Origin: an uncultured Blautia sp. | GTDB lineage: Bacteria; Bacillota; Clostridia; Lachnospirales; Lachnospiraceae | Direction: 5' to 3' | Assembly (NCBI GenBank): GCA_900551715.1 | Contig: URXG01000013.1 | Location: 1-44,977, forward strand | DNA length: 44,977 bases | In this document: one piece after another, positions 17,416 to 25,514 of the stretch | Layout of the letters: the number at the start of each line of letters is the position of its first letter | Numbering within the stretch: position 1 is the stretch's first letter | The notes under the pieces: generated by a model | Seen by the model: only the letters and a program-made list of their open reading frames with translations | Databases searched by the model: none | Told to the model about the DNA's origin: nothing | Made by a program: the position numbers and the translations under genes

Positions 17416-18678
17416 TCATCCACGATAGATAATTTCTCCATTACAGATGGTGTAGTGGATTTTTCCATAAAGCTCTGTACCTTTAAATGGACTGTTGGAA
17501 GCTTTGGAAGCAAAGTCGCTGACGGTCCATTTTTCTTCCGGGTTAAAGATTACAAAATCAGCAGGAGCATTTACCTGGATATTTCCTGCTGGAAGCTGAT
17601 AAAGATCAGCAGGATTGCAGGTCATTTTGGCAAGAAGATCCATAAGAGAAAGATATCCTGGTTTTACAAGAGAAGTGATGCCAAGACCAAGGGAAGTTTC
17701 CAGACCGATGATTCCACTTGGAGCTTCTGTCAGAGGTTTTGCTTTCTCTTCTGCACTGTGTGGAGCATGGTCAGTAGCAATCAGGTCAATAGTATCATCC
17801 TGAAGTCCCCGGATAATCGCCTGACGATCCGCTTCTGTACGAAGAGGCGGGTTCATTTTGGCAAGTGTGCCATGGTCAAGAACTGCTTCTTCTGTCAGAG
17901 TAAAGTGGTGTGGAGTGGCTTCAGCATGAATGTCTGCACCCAATTTCAGGGCTGTACGGACAAGTTCTACAGAATTGCCGGAACTGATGTGCTGGATCAC
18001 AACAGAAGCTCCGGTACGAAGTGCCAGCATGCAGTCACGAGCTACCATGACTTCTTCTGCGACGGCCGGGGAACCTTCTATTCCCAGTTTTTCTGCTACT
18101 TTGCCGGCATTGATTCCATTGTTGGCAATGAAACTTTTGTCCTCTTCATGGAGACTGACAGGCATATGAAGTTCTGCAGCTTTTTTCATGGCATTGTAGC
18201 AGAATACAGCATTCATAAGAGGGATTCCGTCATCAGTAAATCCGCAGGCACCGTTGGCTGCCAGGGCATCAAAGTCGGTCATTTTTTCCCCGTTAAGTCC
18301 GTAGGAAACAGAGGCAGTCTGATAAATATGTATTTTTTCTCCCTTGGCCCGTGTGAGGATATCTTTCAGGGTGTTGACAGAATCTACAACAGGTTTGGTG
18401 TTTGCCATACAGATTACAGAAGTAAATCCACCTTTGGCAGCAGCAAGGGAACCTGTATGCAGGTCTTCTTTATAAGTAAAACCGGGATCACGAAAGTGAA
18501 TATGAGTGTCTACCAGTCCGGGAGCAACTACCAGTCCGGAAATATCCAGAACTTTTTCACTGACGGAAGGCGTGAGATCGGTACCGATCTCCTGGATGAT
18601 ACCGTTATCAAAACGAATATCCATGACAGCATCTGTACCGGTTGCAGGGTTTACAAGATGTCCTTTTTTTAAGATCAT
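17416..18678 (-). CDS. pyrC: Dihydroorotase (class I)
   Basis: Cyclises carbamoyl-aspartate to dihydroorotate in pyrimidine synthesis. It is a zinc amidohydrolase of about 420 residues. It shows the HIHFRDPG metal motif, the carbamylated-lysine region FTYKEDLHTGSLAAAKGG, ICMANTKP, the DDG loop, HHFTLTEE and the catalytic ATDHAPH. The open frame extends 22 codons further upstream, but the ATG at 18678 is preceded by AGGAGG and matches the family N-terminus (MILKKGHLVNP). It stands apart from other pyrimidine genes in this window and is read with its own promoter, which overlaps the terminator of the transporter gene upstream. Confidence 0.93.
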   Translation of the reverse strand: MILKKGHLVNPATGTDAVMDIRFDNGIIQEIGTDLTPSVSEKVLDISGLVVAPGLVDTHIHFRDPGFTYKEDLHTGSLAAAKGGFTSVICMANTKPVVDSVNTLKDILTRAKGEKIHIYQTASVSYGLNGEKMTDFDALAANGACGFTDDGIPLMNAVFCYNAMKKAAELHMPVSLHEEDKSFIANNGINAGKVAEKLGIEGSPAVAEEVMVARDCMLALRTGASVVIQHISSGNSVELVRTALKLGADIHAEATPHHFTLTEEAVLDHGTLAKMNPPLRTEADRQAIIRGLQDDTIDLIATDHAPHSAEEKAKPLTEAPSGIIGLETSLGLGITSLVKPGYLSLMDLLAKMTCNPADLYQLPAGNIQVNAPADFVIFNPEEKWTVSDFASKASNSPFKGTELYGKIHYTICNGEIIYRG

Positions 18679-18714
18679 AGTGTTCAGTCCTCCTGACAGA
18701 ATAATATTAAGGTC

Positions 18715-18744
18715 AGTATAAAAGAAAACGGAGAGCTTTGTCAA
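18715..18744 (-). promoter_or_regulatory. pyrC promoter embedded in upstream terminator
   Basis: On the minus strand TTGACA (18739-18744) and TATACT (18715-18720) are 18 nt apart. The -35 lies within the arm and loop of the transporter terminator (18728-18762), so read-through and initiation share the same bases. Confidence 0.6.
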
Positions 18745-18762
18745 GGTGACAAAACTCTCCGT
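18721..18762 (-). terminator. Terminator of the DAACS transporter gene
   Basis: A 16-bp stem with one mismatch (18728-18743 with 18747-18762) and a three-base loop is followed on the minus strand by TTTTCTTT. Confidence 0.9.
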
Positions 18763-18767
18763 ATATT

Positions 18768-19988
18768 TTACAGATCTACGCTGATATTCTGTTCTTCAAT
18801 ATGATGTCTCTTGGCATATCCTGTCAGGATCAGGGTAAGAGCACCGTCACCGGTAACGTTACATGCTGTACCGAAGCTGTCCTGAAGAGCAAAGATAGTC
18901 AGCATGAGAGCAGTACCTGTTTCGTTGAAACCAAGTACTCCGGTGATCAGTCCGAGAGATGCCATAACAGTTCCTCCTGGAACACCAGGTGCCCCCAGAG
19001 CAAAGATTCCGAGCAGCAGGCAGAAAAGAATCATAGTGCCAGGTGCCGGAATAGAACCATAAAGGATCTTGGAAATAGTCATAACAAAAAATACTTCAGT
19101 AAGAACAGATCCACAGAGATGAATGTTGGCAAAAAGTGGAATACCGAACTGTACCATATCTTTACGAAGTGGTTTGGCTTTGCCAGCACACTGAAGTGCA
19201 ACTGCAAGAGTAGCAGCAGAGGACATGGTTCCTACTGCAGTCAGGTAAGCAGGTCCATAGTGGCGTACAACATCCATAGGATTCTCATGTGAATATGCAC
19301 CTGCCAGGAAATAAAGCAGAGCCATCCAGATAAAATGTCCGATCAGTACAATAACAATAACCTGAAGGAATACAGGAAGCTGCTTGGTGATTGATCCCTC
19401 GTAAGCCAGTCCGCAGAAAGTAAGTGCGATAAAGAACGGCAGGATCGGAATAATGATCTTGGAGACGATGGAAAGTACGATTTTCTGGAACTCATCCAGC
19501 ACACCTGTGATCAGTTTGGTCTTGTTCCAGGTTGCTGCCAGACCTACCATAATAGAGAATACCAGGGCACTCATAACGGACATGATCTGTGGGATAGAAA
19601 GCTCAAACACAACTTCCGGAAGGGTCTTAAGTCCCTCTACATCTGTTACGATGGAAAGATGGGGAATCAGTGCAAATCCGGCAGCTGTGGAAAACAGAGC
19701 AGCACCGATAGAAGAAGCATATGCGATCACAAGGGCAACTCCCAGCATACGGGAAGCACTGTTACCCAGCTTTGTAATGGAAGGTGCAATAAAACCAATG
19801 ATGATCAGCGGTACACAGAAGTTGATCAGCTGACCGAGAACATATTTGACAGTGACAACAATATTCAAAATAGCAACAGTCAGGGAAGAACTGTCAGTTT
19901 TGTTTAAGATGATACCTGCAACGATACCTATGATAACGCCTACCAGAAGTTTAAATGGAAGGCTTGTAAAAAAACTGTTTTTTTTCAT
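18768..19988 (-). CDS. Dicarboxylate/amino acid:cation symporter (DAACS family)
   Basis: A 406-residue secondary transporter with eight or more hydrophobic helices. It has the re-entrant loop features of the glutamate/serine transporter family: GTMSSAATLAVAL in the first hairpin, GAPGVPGGTVMASLGLI in the second, and DSFGTACNVTGDG, the substrate and sodium site. It lies 34 bases downstream of the cysteine desulfidase gene on the same strand with no terminator between them. It probably imports cysteine or serine for that enzyme. The analogous E. coli cyu pair uses a transporter from another family, so this pairing is a functional substitution. AAAGGAG precedes the ATG. Confidence 0.88.
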   Translation of the reverse strand: MKKNSFFTSLPFKLLVGVIIGIVAGIILNKTDSSSLTVAILNIVVTVKYVLGQLINFCVPLIIIGFIAPSITKLGNSASRMLGVALVIAYASSIGAALFSTAAGFALIPHLSIVTDVEGLKTLPEVVFELSIPQIMSVMSALVFSIMVGLAATWNKTKLITGVLDEFQKIVLSIVSKIIIPILPFFIALTFCGLAYEGSITKQLPVFLQVIVIVLIGHFIWMALLYFLAGAYSHENPMDVVRHYGPAYLTAVGTMSSAATLAVALQCAGKAKPLRKDMVQFGIPLFANIHLCGSVLTEVFFVMTISKILYGSIPAPGTMILFCLLLGIFALGAPGVPGGTVMASLGLITGVLGFNETGTALMLTIFALQDSFGTACNVTGDGALTLILTGYAKRHHIEEQNISVDL

Positions 19989-20022
19989 GGATTTTCTCCT
20001 TTATTTTAATAGAAAATATTTA

Positions 20023-21315
20023 TCAGCAATCCTGATTGACATTGACCTTGTCGATCATAACATTAAGGATCTCTGTATCTGTGGAACGCATACCAACACG
20101 TCCGATATAGCCCATGCTCTTGATGGTTTCTTCTACATCACCCTTGATGATACCTTCACCTGGAAGAAAACTCTTGTTCTGGATACTCAGCTGGAAAGCC
20201 ATCAGTGCTGCATCTACAGAAGAGGCAATCTTGGCAGCACAGGAAGGTTTGGCACCGTCACAGACAATTCCGCCTACATTACCAAGAGTATTGATGATGG
20301 TCAGAGATACCTGCTGATAATTGCCACCATACATATAAGTAATACCTGCACCTGCTCCACAGGCTGCACTTACAGCTCCACAGTATGCAGAAAGACTTCC
20401 TATATAATATTTCTGGTGAATGGCGATCAGATTGCTGACTACCAGGGACCGGCAGAGTTTCTCATGGGAGACTTCCCATTCTTCTGCGTAGACGATGACT
20501 GGCAGTGATACGGTCATACCCTGATTACCGCTTCCGGAGTTGATCACGACAGGAAGGGAACATCCACCCATTCTGGCATCACTTCCGGCAGCTGCTCTGG
20601 CACAGGCTCTGGTGGTAACACCCTTGCCCCATACGTGCATGAGAGTCTTGCCAATCTGTGCTCCGTAGTTGTTGTCCAGACCCTCCTGGGCAATAGCGGA
20701 ATTCAGTTTGATCTGGCGGTCCAGGATTGGCTGTACATCCTCCATACGTACCTGATCTGCAAAATCCAGGATATCCTTTACGGTAAGGGTAGATTTGTCC
20801 GGGGCAGATGCGCTGGAAACAGCATCCAGCGGGTGATCCAGAAGAACCTGACCATTTTTTTCAATATAGGTGATGTTAGTGTGCTGATGCTCAATTTTGA
20901 CTTCAGCGCAGTGTTCACCTTTAGTAACTCTGGCAGTAATATAAAGATTGTCCACGCCCTCCACCAGAGAACAGGAACAGATATTCTGTTCAACCAGTTC
21001 TTTGGTTCTGGCGATGTGTTCCGGAGTGATTTCTTCCAGAACTTCCAGTGCCTTGTCAGCATTACCTCCTACGATCCCAAGGATAGCGGCAACATCAATA
21101 CCTTTTAATCCTCCGGAATTGGGAACCGTAACACCTTTTACATTCTTGATGATATTACCACTCAGGAACATTTCAACTGAATCAGGAAATTCACCAAGAA
21201 CCTGACGGGCCTTTGCAGCAGCATAAGCAATCGCAATAGGCTCCGTACATCCAAGAGCAGGAACGAGTTCATGCTCCAGGATATTAAGATAGTTTGCATA
21301 TAATACAGAATCCAT
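20023..21315 (-). CDS. cyuA: L-cysteine desulfidase / L-serine dehydratase-like iron-sulfur protein (UPF0597)
   Basis: Breaks L-cysteine into sulfide, ammonia and pyruvate using an oxygen-sensitive [4Fe-4S] cluster. The 430-residue protein begins MDSVLYANYL. It contains the conserved LGCTEPIAIAYAAA loop near residue 25, SGNIIKNVKGVTVPN, MGGCSLPVVINSGSGNQG, SAYCGAVSAACGAGAGI and VCDGAKPSCAAKI, which carry the family's cluster cysteines. The open frame runs 91 codons further upstream, but GGAGAGGAG before the ATG at 21315 and family alignment fix the start. It is the first gene of a two-gene operon with the DAACS transporter. Known members contribute to cysteine detoxification and sulfide production; serine is a possible side substrate. 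Confidence 0.88.
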   Translation of the reverse strand: MDSVLYANYLNILEHELVPALGCTEPIAIAYAAAKARQVLGEFPDSVEMFLSGNIIKNVKGVTVPNSGGLKGIDVAAILGIVGGNADKALEVLEEITPEHIARTKELVEQNICSCSLVEGVDNLYITARVTKGEHCAEVKIEHQHTNITYIEKNGQVLLDHPLDAVSSASAPDKSTLTVKDILDFADQVRMEDVQPILDRQIKLNSAIAQEGLDNNYGAQIGKTLMHVWGKGVTTRACARAAAGSDARMGGCSLPVVINSGSGNQGMTVSLPVIVYAEEWEVSHEKLCRSLVVSNLIAIHQKYYIGSLSAYCGAVSAACGAGAGITYMYGGNYQQVSLTIINTLGNVGGIVCDGAKPSCAAKIASSVDAALMAFQLSIQNKSFLPGEGIIKGDVEETIKSMGYIGRVGMRSTDTEILNVMIDKVNVNQDC

Positions 21316-21360
21316 ATCTTTCTCCTCTCCCCATTCACGTTTAAAAACGCATGTGCAAAT

Positions 21361-21389
21361 AGTATAATATATTTCGACTAATAAAACAA
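21361..21389 (-). promoter_or_regulatory. Promoter of the cysteine desulfidase operon
   Basis: Minus-strand TTGTTT (21384-21389), a 17-nt spacer and TATACT (21361-21366), about 46 bases before the start codon. Confidence 0.6.
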
Positions 21390-21478
21390 TAAATATACAA
21401 AAAATACAAATAAAAAAGCCAACTGGACAAGTATGAATTGTGAAAAATGGAAAAAAATTGATTCTACAAAAAAAATCC

Positions 21479-21507
21479 TTTACATCAGGGGAATGCCATG
21501 TTAAAAT
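21479..21507 (+). promoter_or_regulatory. Promoter of rpsF-ssb-rpsR
   Basis: TTTACA (21479-21484), 17-nt spacer, TAAAAT (21502-21507). The 80-nt leader that follows holds a small hairpin, CTCTCTG with CAGAGGG. Confidence 0.65.
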
Positions 21508-21586
21508 AAACAACTGTGATATATTTTCATATCCTTGCTCTCTGTACAGGCAGAGGGCCACAAAGACCATAAGGAGGTAAGATGAC

Positions 21587-21874
21587 ATGAATAAGTACGA
21601 ATTAGCATTAGTTGTGAGCGCTAAAGTTGAAGACGAAGTTCGTGATGCAGTAGTTGAGAAAGCAAAAGGCTACATCACTCGTTACAACGGAAACATCACA
21701 GAAGTAGAAGAATGGGGTAAGAAGAAATTAGCTTACGAAATTCAGAAAATGCATGAAGGCTTCTACTATTTCATTCAGTTTGAAGCAGACGCACAGTGTC
21801 CGGCGGAAGTAGAAAGACATGTCCGCATCATGGACAACGTATTAAGATATTTAGTCGTTCGTAAAGACGCGTAA
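21587..21874 (+). CDS. rpsF: 30S ribosomal protein S6
   Basis: A 95-residue S6 of the small ribosomal subunit, which pairs with S18 on the platform. It has the typical MNKYELALVVSAKVEDE start and the EVEEWGKKKLAYEIQKMHEGFYYFIQFEA core. A strong AAGGAGG precedes the ATG. It is the first gene of the standard rpsF-ssb-rpsR operon. In many Firmicutes the S6:S18 complex represses this mRNA through a leader element; I could not confirm that motif here. Confidence 0.97.
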   Translation: MNKYELALVVSAKVEDEVRDAVVEKAKGYITRYNGNITEVEEWGKKKLAYEIQKMHEGFYYFIQFEADAQCPAEVERHVRIMDNVLRYLVVRKDA

Positions 21875-21944
21875 TCTTATATACATGGATTTAGGAGCAC
21901 CATTAAGAAACCCGTTCACTCACTAAGAAAAAGAGGTATATATA

Positions 21945-22403
21945 ATGAACAAAGTAATTTTAATGGGACGCTTAACAAGAGATCCTGAGGTAAGATATTC
22001 CGCAGGAGAAAACGCACTGGCGATAGCCAGATATACACTGGCAGTTGACAGAAGATTCCGTCGTGACGGCGAAGCTACCGCTGATTTTATCAGTTGTGTT
22101 GTTTTCGGACGTGGCGCAGAATTTGCTGAGAAATATTTTCATCAGGGAATCCGTATTGTTGTCTCCGGACGTATCCAGACAGGCAGCTATACCAACCGGG
22201 AAGGTCAGAAGGTGTATACTACAGAAGTTGTAGTTGAAGAACAGGAATTTGCAGAAAGCAAAGCTTCCAGTGACAGCTACGCAGCTTCTCATCCGCAGCA
22301 GAATGCAGCACCAGCGCCATCTATGCCGGGACCGGGATCAGCAAGTGCTGATGGATTCATGAACATTCCAGATGGAATTGATGAAGAACTTCCATTCAAC
22401 TAA
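21945..22403 (+). CDS. ssb: Single-stranded DNA-binding protein
   Basis: A 152-residue SSB with an OB fold (about residues 1-105: MNKVILMGRLTRDPEVRY, FISCVVFGRGAEFAEKYF, VVSGRIQTGSYTNREG). A flexible Gln/Pro/Ser-rich linker follows, then the acidic tip DEELPFN that recruits replication and repair partners. It sits between rpsF and rpsR as in other Firmicutes. An 89-base gap to rpsR contains a 27-base hairpin repeat (22417-22443). Confidence 0.97.
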   Translation: MNKVILMGRLTRDPEVRYSAGENALAIARYTLAVDRRFRRDGEATADFISCVVFGRGAEFAEKYFHQGIRIVVSGRIQTGSYTNREGQKVYTTEVVVEEQEFAESKASSDSYAASHPQQNAAPAPSMPGPGSASADGFMNIPDGIDEELPFN

Positions 22404-22416
22404 AAATGTATAAATC

Positions 22417-22443
22417 GTAACTGTGAGGGTACTGAACAGTTAC
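22417..22443 (+). repeat. Dispersed hairpin repeat, copy 1
   Basis: Arms GTAACTGT and ACAGTTAC around an 11-nt loop (GAGGGTACTGA), between ssb and rpsR. Copy 2 at 32119-32145 matches at 22 of 27 positions and keeps the stem by paired changes. A third hairpin with the same stem lies at 29463-29489. Confidence 0.75.
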
Positions 22444-22492
22444 TATAAATCGTTATAAACTGAATTGAAAATAGAACAAGGAGGAAACCATC

Positions 22493-22756
22493 ATGGCTTA
22501 CAATAGAGGCGAAAGACCAGACTCTCCGATGAAGAGAAGAGGCGGACGCAGAAGAAAAAAAGTTTGTGTATTCTGCGGTAAAGAAAACAACGAAATCGAT
22601 TACAAGGATGTAGCAAAACTCAGAAAATATGTTTCTGAAAGAGGTAAAATCCTTCCTAGAAGAATCACAGGAAACTGTGCAAAACATCAGAGAGCTCTGA
22701 CTGTTGCTGTTAAGAGAGCACGTCATATGTCCCTGATGCCATACGTTCAGGACTAA
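22493..22756 (+). CDS. rpsR: 30S ribosomal protein S18
   Basis: An 87-residue S18 that binds S6 in the 30S platform. It has an Arg-rich N-terminus followed by VCVFCGKENNEIDYKD, and RRITGNCAKHQRALTVAVKRARHMSLMPY. The CxxC and the later C...H give the zinc-binding type of S18 common in clostridia. AAGGAGG lies upstream. It is last in the operon and is followed by a terminator. Confidence 0.97.
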   Translation: MAYNRGERPDSPMKRRGGRRRKKVCVFCGKENNEIDYKDVAKLRKYVSERGKILPRRITGNCAKHQRALTVAVKRARHMSLMPYVQD

Positions 22757-22768
22757 TTAAGAGTCTCA

Positions 22769-22800
22769 GGTCGCTGTCATTTTGGCAGCGGCCTTTTTTT
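22769..22800 (+). terminator. Terminator of rpsF-ssb-rpsR
   Basis: GGTCGCTG (22769-22776) pairs with CAGCGGCC (22786-22793), followed by seven T. Confidence 0.92.
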
Positions 22801-22801
22801 G

Positions 22802-22836
22802 CTTTATAGAAAATTATTCCGTAGTGTTTCAATAAA
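22802..22836 (+). repeat. 35-base dispersed repeat, copy 1
   Basis: It begins one base after the terminator T run, with CTTTATAG, then TCCGTAGTGTT and CAATAAA at the end. The copy at 31735-31769 is identical at 32 of 35 positions and also directly follows a terminator. Confidence 0.8.
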
Positions 22837-22944
22837 TGTACAAAAGTGCAGAGGCATTCTTGAATTTTTTTTTACGGATTATTTACCTGAGTTTTATGTA
22901 AGTATGGCTTTTCTAACATTCATATGGTAAAATATCCGGGAATC

Positions 22945-22953
22945 TGCTATAAT
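22945..22953 (+). promoter_or_regulatory. Extended -10 promoter of gdpP
   Basis: TGCTATAAT within the 15-base block at 22943-22957 (TCTGCTATAATAAAA). The same 15 bases recur at 31816-31830. No good -35 is seen; an extended -10 promoter is inferred for the gdpP-rplI-dnaB group. Confidence 0.6.
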
Positions 22954-22999
22954 AAAAGATAGCATCCTGAAAACTATAAGAAAAGAATGGTAAAGAGTT

Positions 23000-25054
23000 A
23001 TGAGTGGAAAGTTAAAATTAAAAGGTCATCTGAAGCATCTGGTGCGATGGCCGCTGTATTTGTCCATTCTGCTGATAGCGCTGAACATAGTGGTTTATGT
23101 GATAAGTATTAAGGCGGGTATACTGGTGACACTGGGAATTATCCTCTATGTGGGGATTGCTGTCTTTTTACTGATTTATCAGAGACCGCGGATGTTCAAC
23201 GATCTGATCGCATTTGCCAGTCAGTATGAATTTCTGGAAAAAAGAGTTCTGGAAGAACTGGCACTTCCCTATGCAATTATGGACATGCAGGGTCGGATGA
23301 TCTGGTCAAACAAAATGTTTGCCCAGCTTACCGGCAAAGATCAGTTTTACCAGAAAAATGTAAGTACGATCTTCCCTGATATCACAACGAACAAACTTCC
23401 TGTTTCAGAGGAACATGAGATTTCAGAAGTAAGTACACAGTTTGGAGATCGCATTTATCGTATCTCCATGCAGCGGATCGTTTTGGACGCAGCAGTAGCG
23501 TCATCCAGGCTTCTCGCCAATCTTCCTGAGACTACCAGTCTGATTGCCATGTATCTTTATGATGAGACAGAACTGAAAGATTACATTCAGGCCAATGAGG
23601 ACAATAAACTCGTAGTTGCCCTGGCTTATCTGGACAATTATGAGGAGGCTCTGGAGAGCGTAGAAGATGTGAGAAGATCTCTTCTCATTGCACTGATAGA
23701 CCGTAAGATCACGAAATATTTTTCTAATTATGACGGTCTTGTGCGTAAACTGGAAAAGGACAAATATTTCCTTATTATGAGACAGAGTTCTCTGGAGGCT
23801 CTGAAAGTTCAGAAATTCCATATTCTGGAAGAAGTCAAGACAGTTAATATCGGTAATGAAATGACAGTAACTTTAAGTATCGGTATTGGACTGAATGCGG
23901 CCACTTATCTTCAGAATTATGAATATTCCAGGATTGCCATTGAGATGGCATTGGGACGTGGCGGTGACCAGGTGGTAATTAAGAACGGTGACAGTATCAC
24001 CTATTTTGGCGGCAAAGCACAGCAAATGGAAAAAACCACCAGAGTAAAAGCCAGGGTGAAGGCACAGGCATTGAAAGAATTCATGAGTACCAAAGAACGT
24101 GTGGTAGTCATGGGACACAAGATCACAGATGTGGATGCGCTGGGAGCTGCTATTGGCATTTATCGTGCAGGTAAGACTCTTGGTAAGCCGGTCCATATTG
24201 TGGTAAATGATCCATCTACTTCCATTCGCCCGCTGATGGCAGGATATATGAACAATCCGGATTATGAACCGTCTATGTTCATAGACCATAATCAGGCAAT
24301 GGAACTTGTAGATAATGATACAGTGGTAGTTGTTGTTGATACCAACAAGCCAAGCTATACAGAATGTGAAGAACTGCTTTATATGACCAGGACTATTGTG
24401 GTGCTGGACCACCATAGAAGAGGCAACGAAGTGATCCAAAATGCAGTACTTTCCTATGTAGAACCCTATGCTTCTTCTACCTGCGAGATGGTGGCGGAGA
24501 TTCTTCAGTATTTTTCTGATGATCTGAGACTCCGCAATATAGAAGCAGACTGCATTTATGCAGGTATCATGATCGATACCAACAACTTTATCACCCGGGC
24601 AGGAGTAAGAACTTTTGAGGCAGCAGCTTTTCTGAGGCGTTCCGGTGCAGACATGACCAGAGTACGCAAAATGCTGCGTGATAATATTGATTCCTATAAG
24701 GCCAGGGCAGAGGCAGTACGTACGGCAGAGATCTACAGAGGATGTTTTGCTATTGCAAAATGCCCAAGCGAAGGTCTGGAAAGCCCTACCGTAGTAGGCG
24801 CACAGGCTGCCAATGAACTTCTGAATATTGCAGGAGTAAAGGCTTCTTTTGTACTTACTACCTATAATAAAGAGGTCTATGTCAGTGCCAGAGCCATTGA
24901 TGAGGTCAATGTGCAGGTAATGATGGAGAAACTGGGTGGTGGTGGTCACATTAATATTGCCGGAGCCCAGGTCAAAGAATCTATTGAAGAAGTAGAGCAT
25001 ATGATCAGAGAAATCATTGATGAATTATATCAGGAGGACGAAATAAAGAAATGA
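23000..25054 (+). CDS. gdpP: Cyclic-di-AMP phosphodiesterase GdpP
   Basis: Degrades c-di-AMP to pApA at the membrane. The 684 residues match the family layout: two helices at about 15-58, a PAS-like heme-binding domain (about 80-150), a degenerate GGDEF domain (about 170-300), then DHH and DHHA1 phosphoesterase domains. Metal ligands are visible: H373, D377 and D379 (HKITDVD), the VVDTNKP aspartate, D470-H471-H472, and the GGGGH substrate motif from 646. It overlaps rplI by four bases, as in other Firmicutes. c-di-AMP controls potassium uptake, and trkAH and mscS lie about 8 kb away. Confidence 0.95.
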   Translation: MSGKLKLKGHLKHLVRWPLYLSILLIALNIVVYVISIKAGILVTLGIILYVGIAVFLLIYQRPRMFNDLIAFASQYEFLEKRVLEELALPYAIMDMQGRMIWSNKMFAQLTGKDQFYQKNVSTIFPDITTNKLPVSEEHEISEVSTQFGDRIYRISMQRIVLDAAVASSRLLANLPETTSLIAMYLYDETELKDYIQANEDNKLVVALAYLDNYEEALESVEDVRRSLLIALIDRKITKYFSNYDGLVRKLEKDKYFLIMRQSSLEALKVQKFHILEEVKTVNIGNEMTVTLSIGIGLNAATYLQNYEYSRIAIEMALGRGGDQVVIKNGDSITYFGGKAQQMEKTTRVKARVKAQALKEFMSTKERVVVMGHKITDVDALGAAIGIYRAGKTLGKPVHIVVNDPSTSIRPLMAGYMNNPDYEPSMFIDHNQAMELVDNDTVVVVVDTNKPSYTECEELLYMTRTIVVLDHHRRGNEVIQNAVLSYVEPYASSTCEMVAEILQYFSDDLRLRNIEADCIYAGIMIDTNNFITRAGVRTFEAAAFLRRSGADMTRVRKMLRDNIDSYKARAEAVRTAEIYRGCFAIAKCPSEGLESPTVVGAQAANELLNIAGVKASFVLTTYNKEVYVSARAIDEVNVQVMMEKLGGGGHINIAGAQVKESIEEVEHMIREIIDELYQEDEIKK

Positions 25055-25497
25055 AAGTAATTTTGTTAGAAGACGTAAAATCTCTTGGAAAAAAGGGCGA
25101 AATTGTAAATGTAAGTGACGGATATGCACGTAATATGATCCTTCCTAAGAAACTTGGTGTGGAGGCAACTTCCAAAAACCTGAATGACTTGAAACTTCAG
25201 AAAGCCAATGCAGAAAAAGTAGCGCAGGAAAACCTGGAAGCTGCACAGGCTTTTGCCAAAGATCTGGAAACAAAAGAAATCATTCTTACTCTTAAAGTAG
25301 GAGAAGGTGGAAGAACATTCGGTTCCGTATCTGCCAAAGAAATTTCAGAAGCAGCCAAAGAACAGCTGAGTCTGGATATCGACAAAAAGAAACTCCAGCT
25401 GCCAAGCCCTATCCGCAATCTGGGTGTGACTCAGGTTCCGGTCAAGCTCCATCCAAAGGTTACAGGATCTCTGAAAGTATGGGTTAAGGAAGCCTGA
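25051..25497 (+). CDS. rplI: 50S ribosomal protein L9
   Basis: A 148-residue L9 with the N-terminal domain MKVILLEDVKSLGKKGEIVNVSDGYARNMILPK, a connecting helix, and the C-terminal domain ending VKLHPKVTGSLKVWV. It binds 23S rRNA near the L1 stalk base. Start and gdpP stop overlap as ATGA; the ribosome site (GGAGGACG) lies inside gdpP. Confidence 0.97.
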   Translation: MKVILLEDVKSLGKKGEIVNVSDGYARNMILPKKLGVEATSKNLNDLKLQKANAEKVAQENLEAAQAFAKDLETKEIILTLKVGEGGRTFGSVSAKEISEAAKEQLSLDIDKKKLQLPSPIRNLGVTQVPVKLHPKVTGSLKVWVKEA

Positions 25498-25514
25498 AGA
25501 GAGGAAGAAACTAA

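Noticed and set aside
17455..18672. 405-codon plus-strand frame across pyrC
   Set aside because: It is the antisense shadow of dihydroorotase, whose motifs are unambiguous on the minus strand.
21508..21586. Possible S6:S18 autoregulatory leader before rpsF
   Set aside because: A small hairpin exists, but I could not find the CCG-containing bulge that defines the motif, so it is not listed as a feature.
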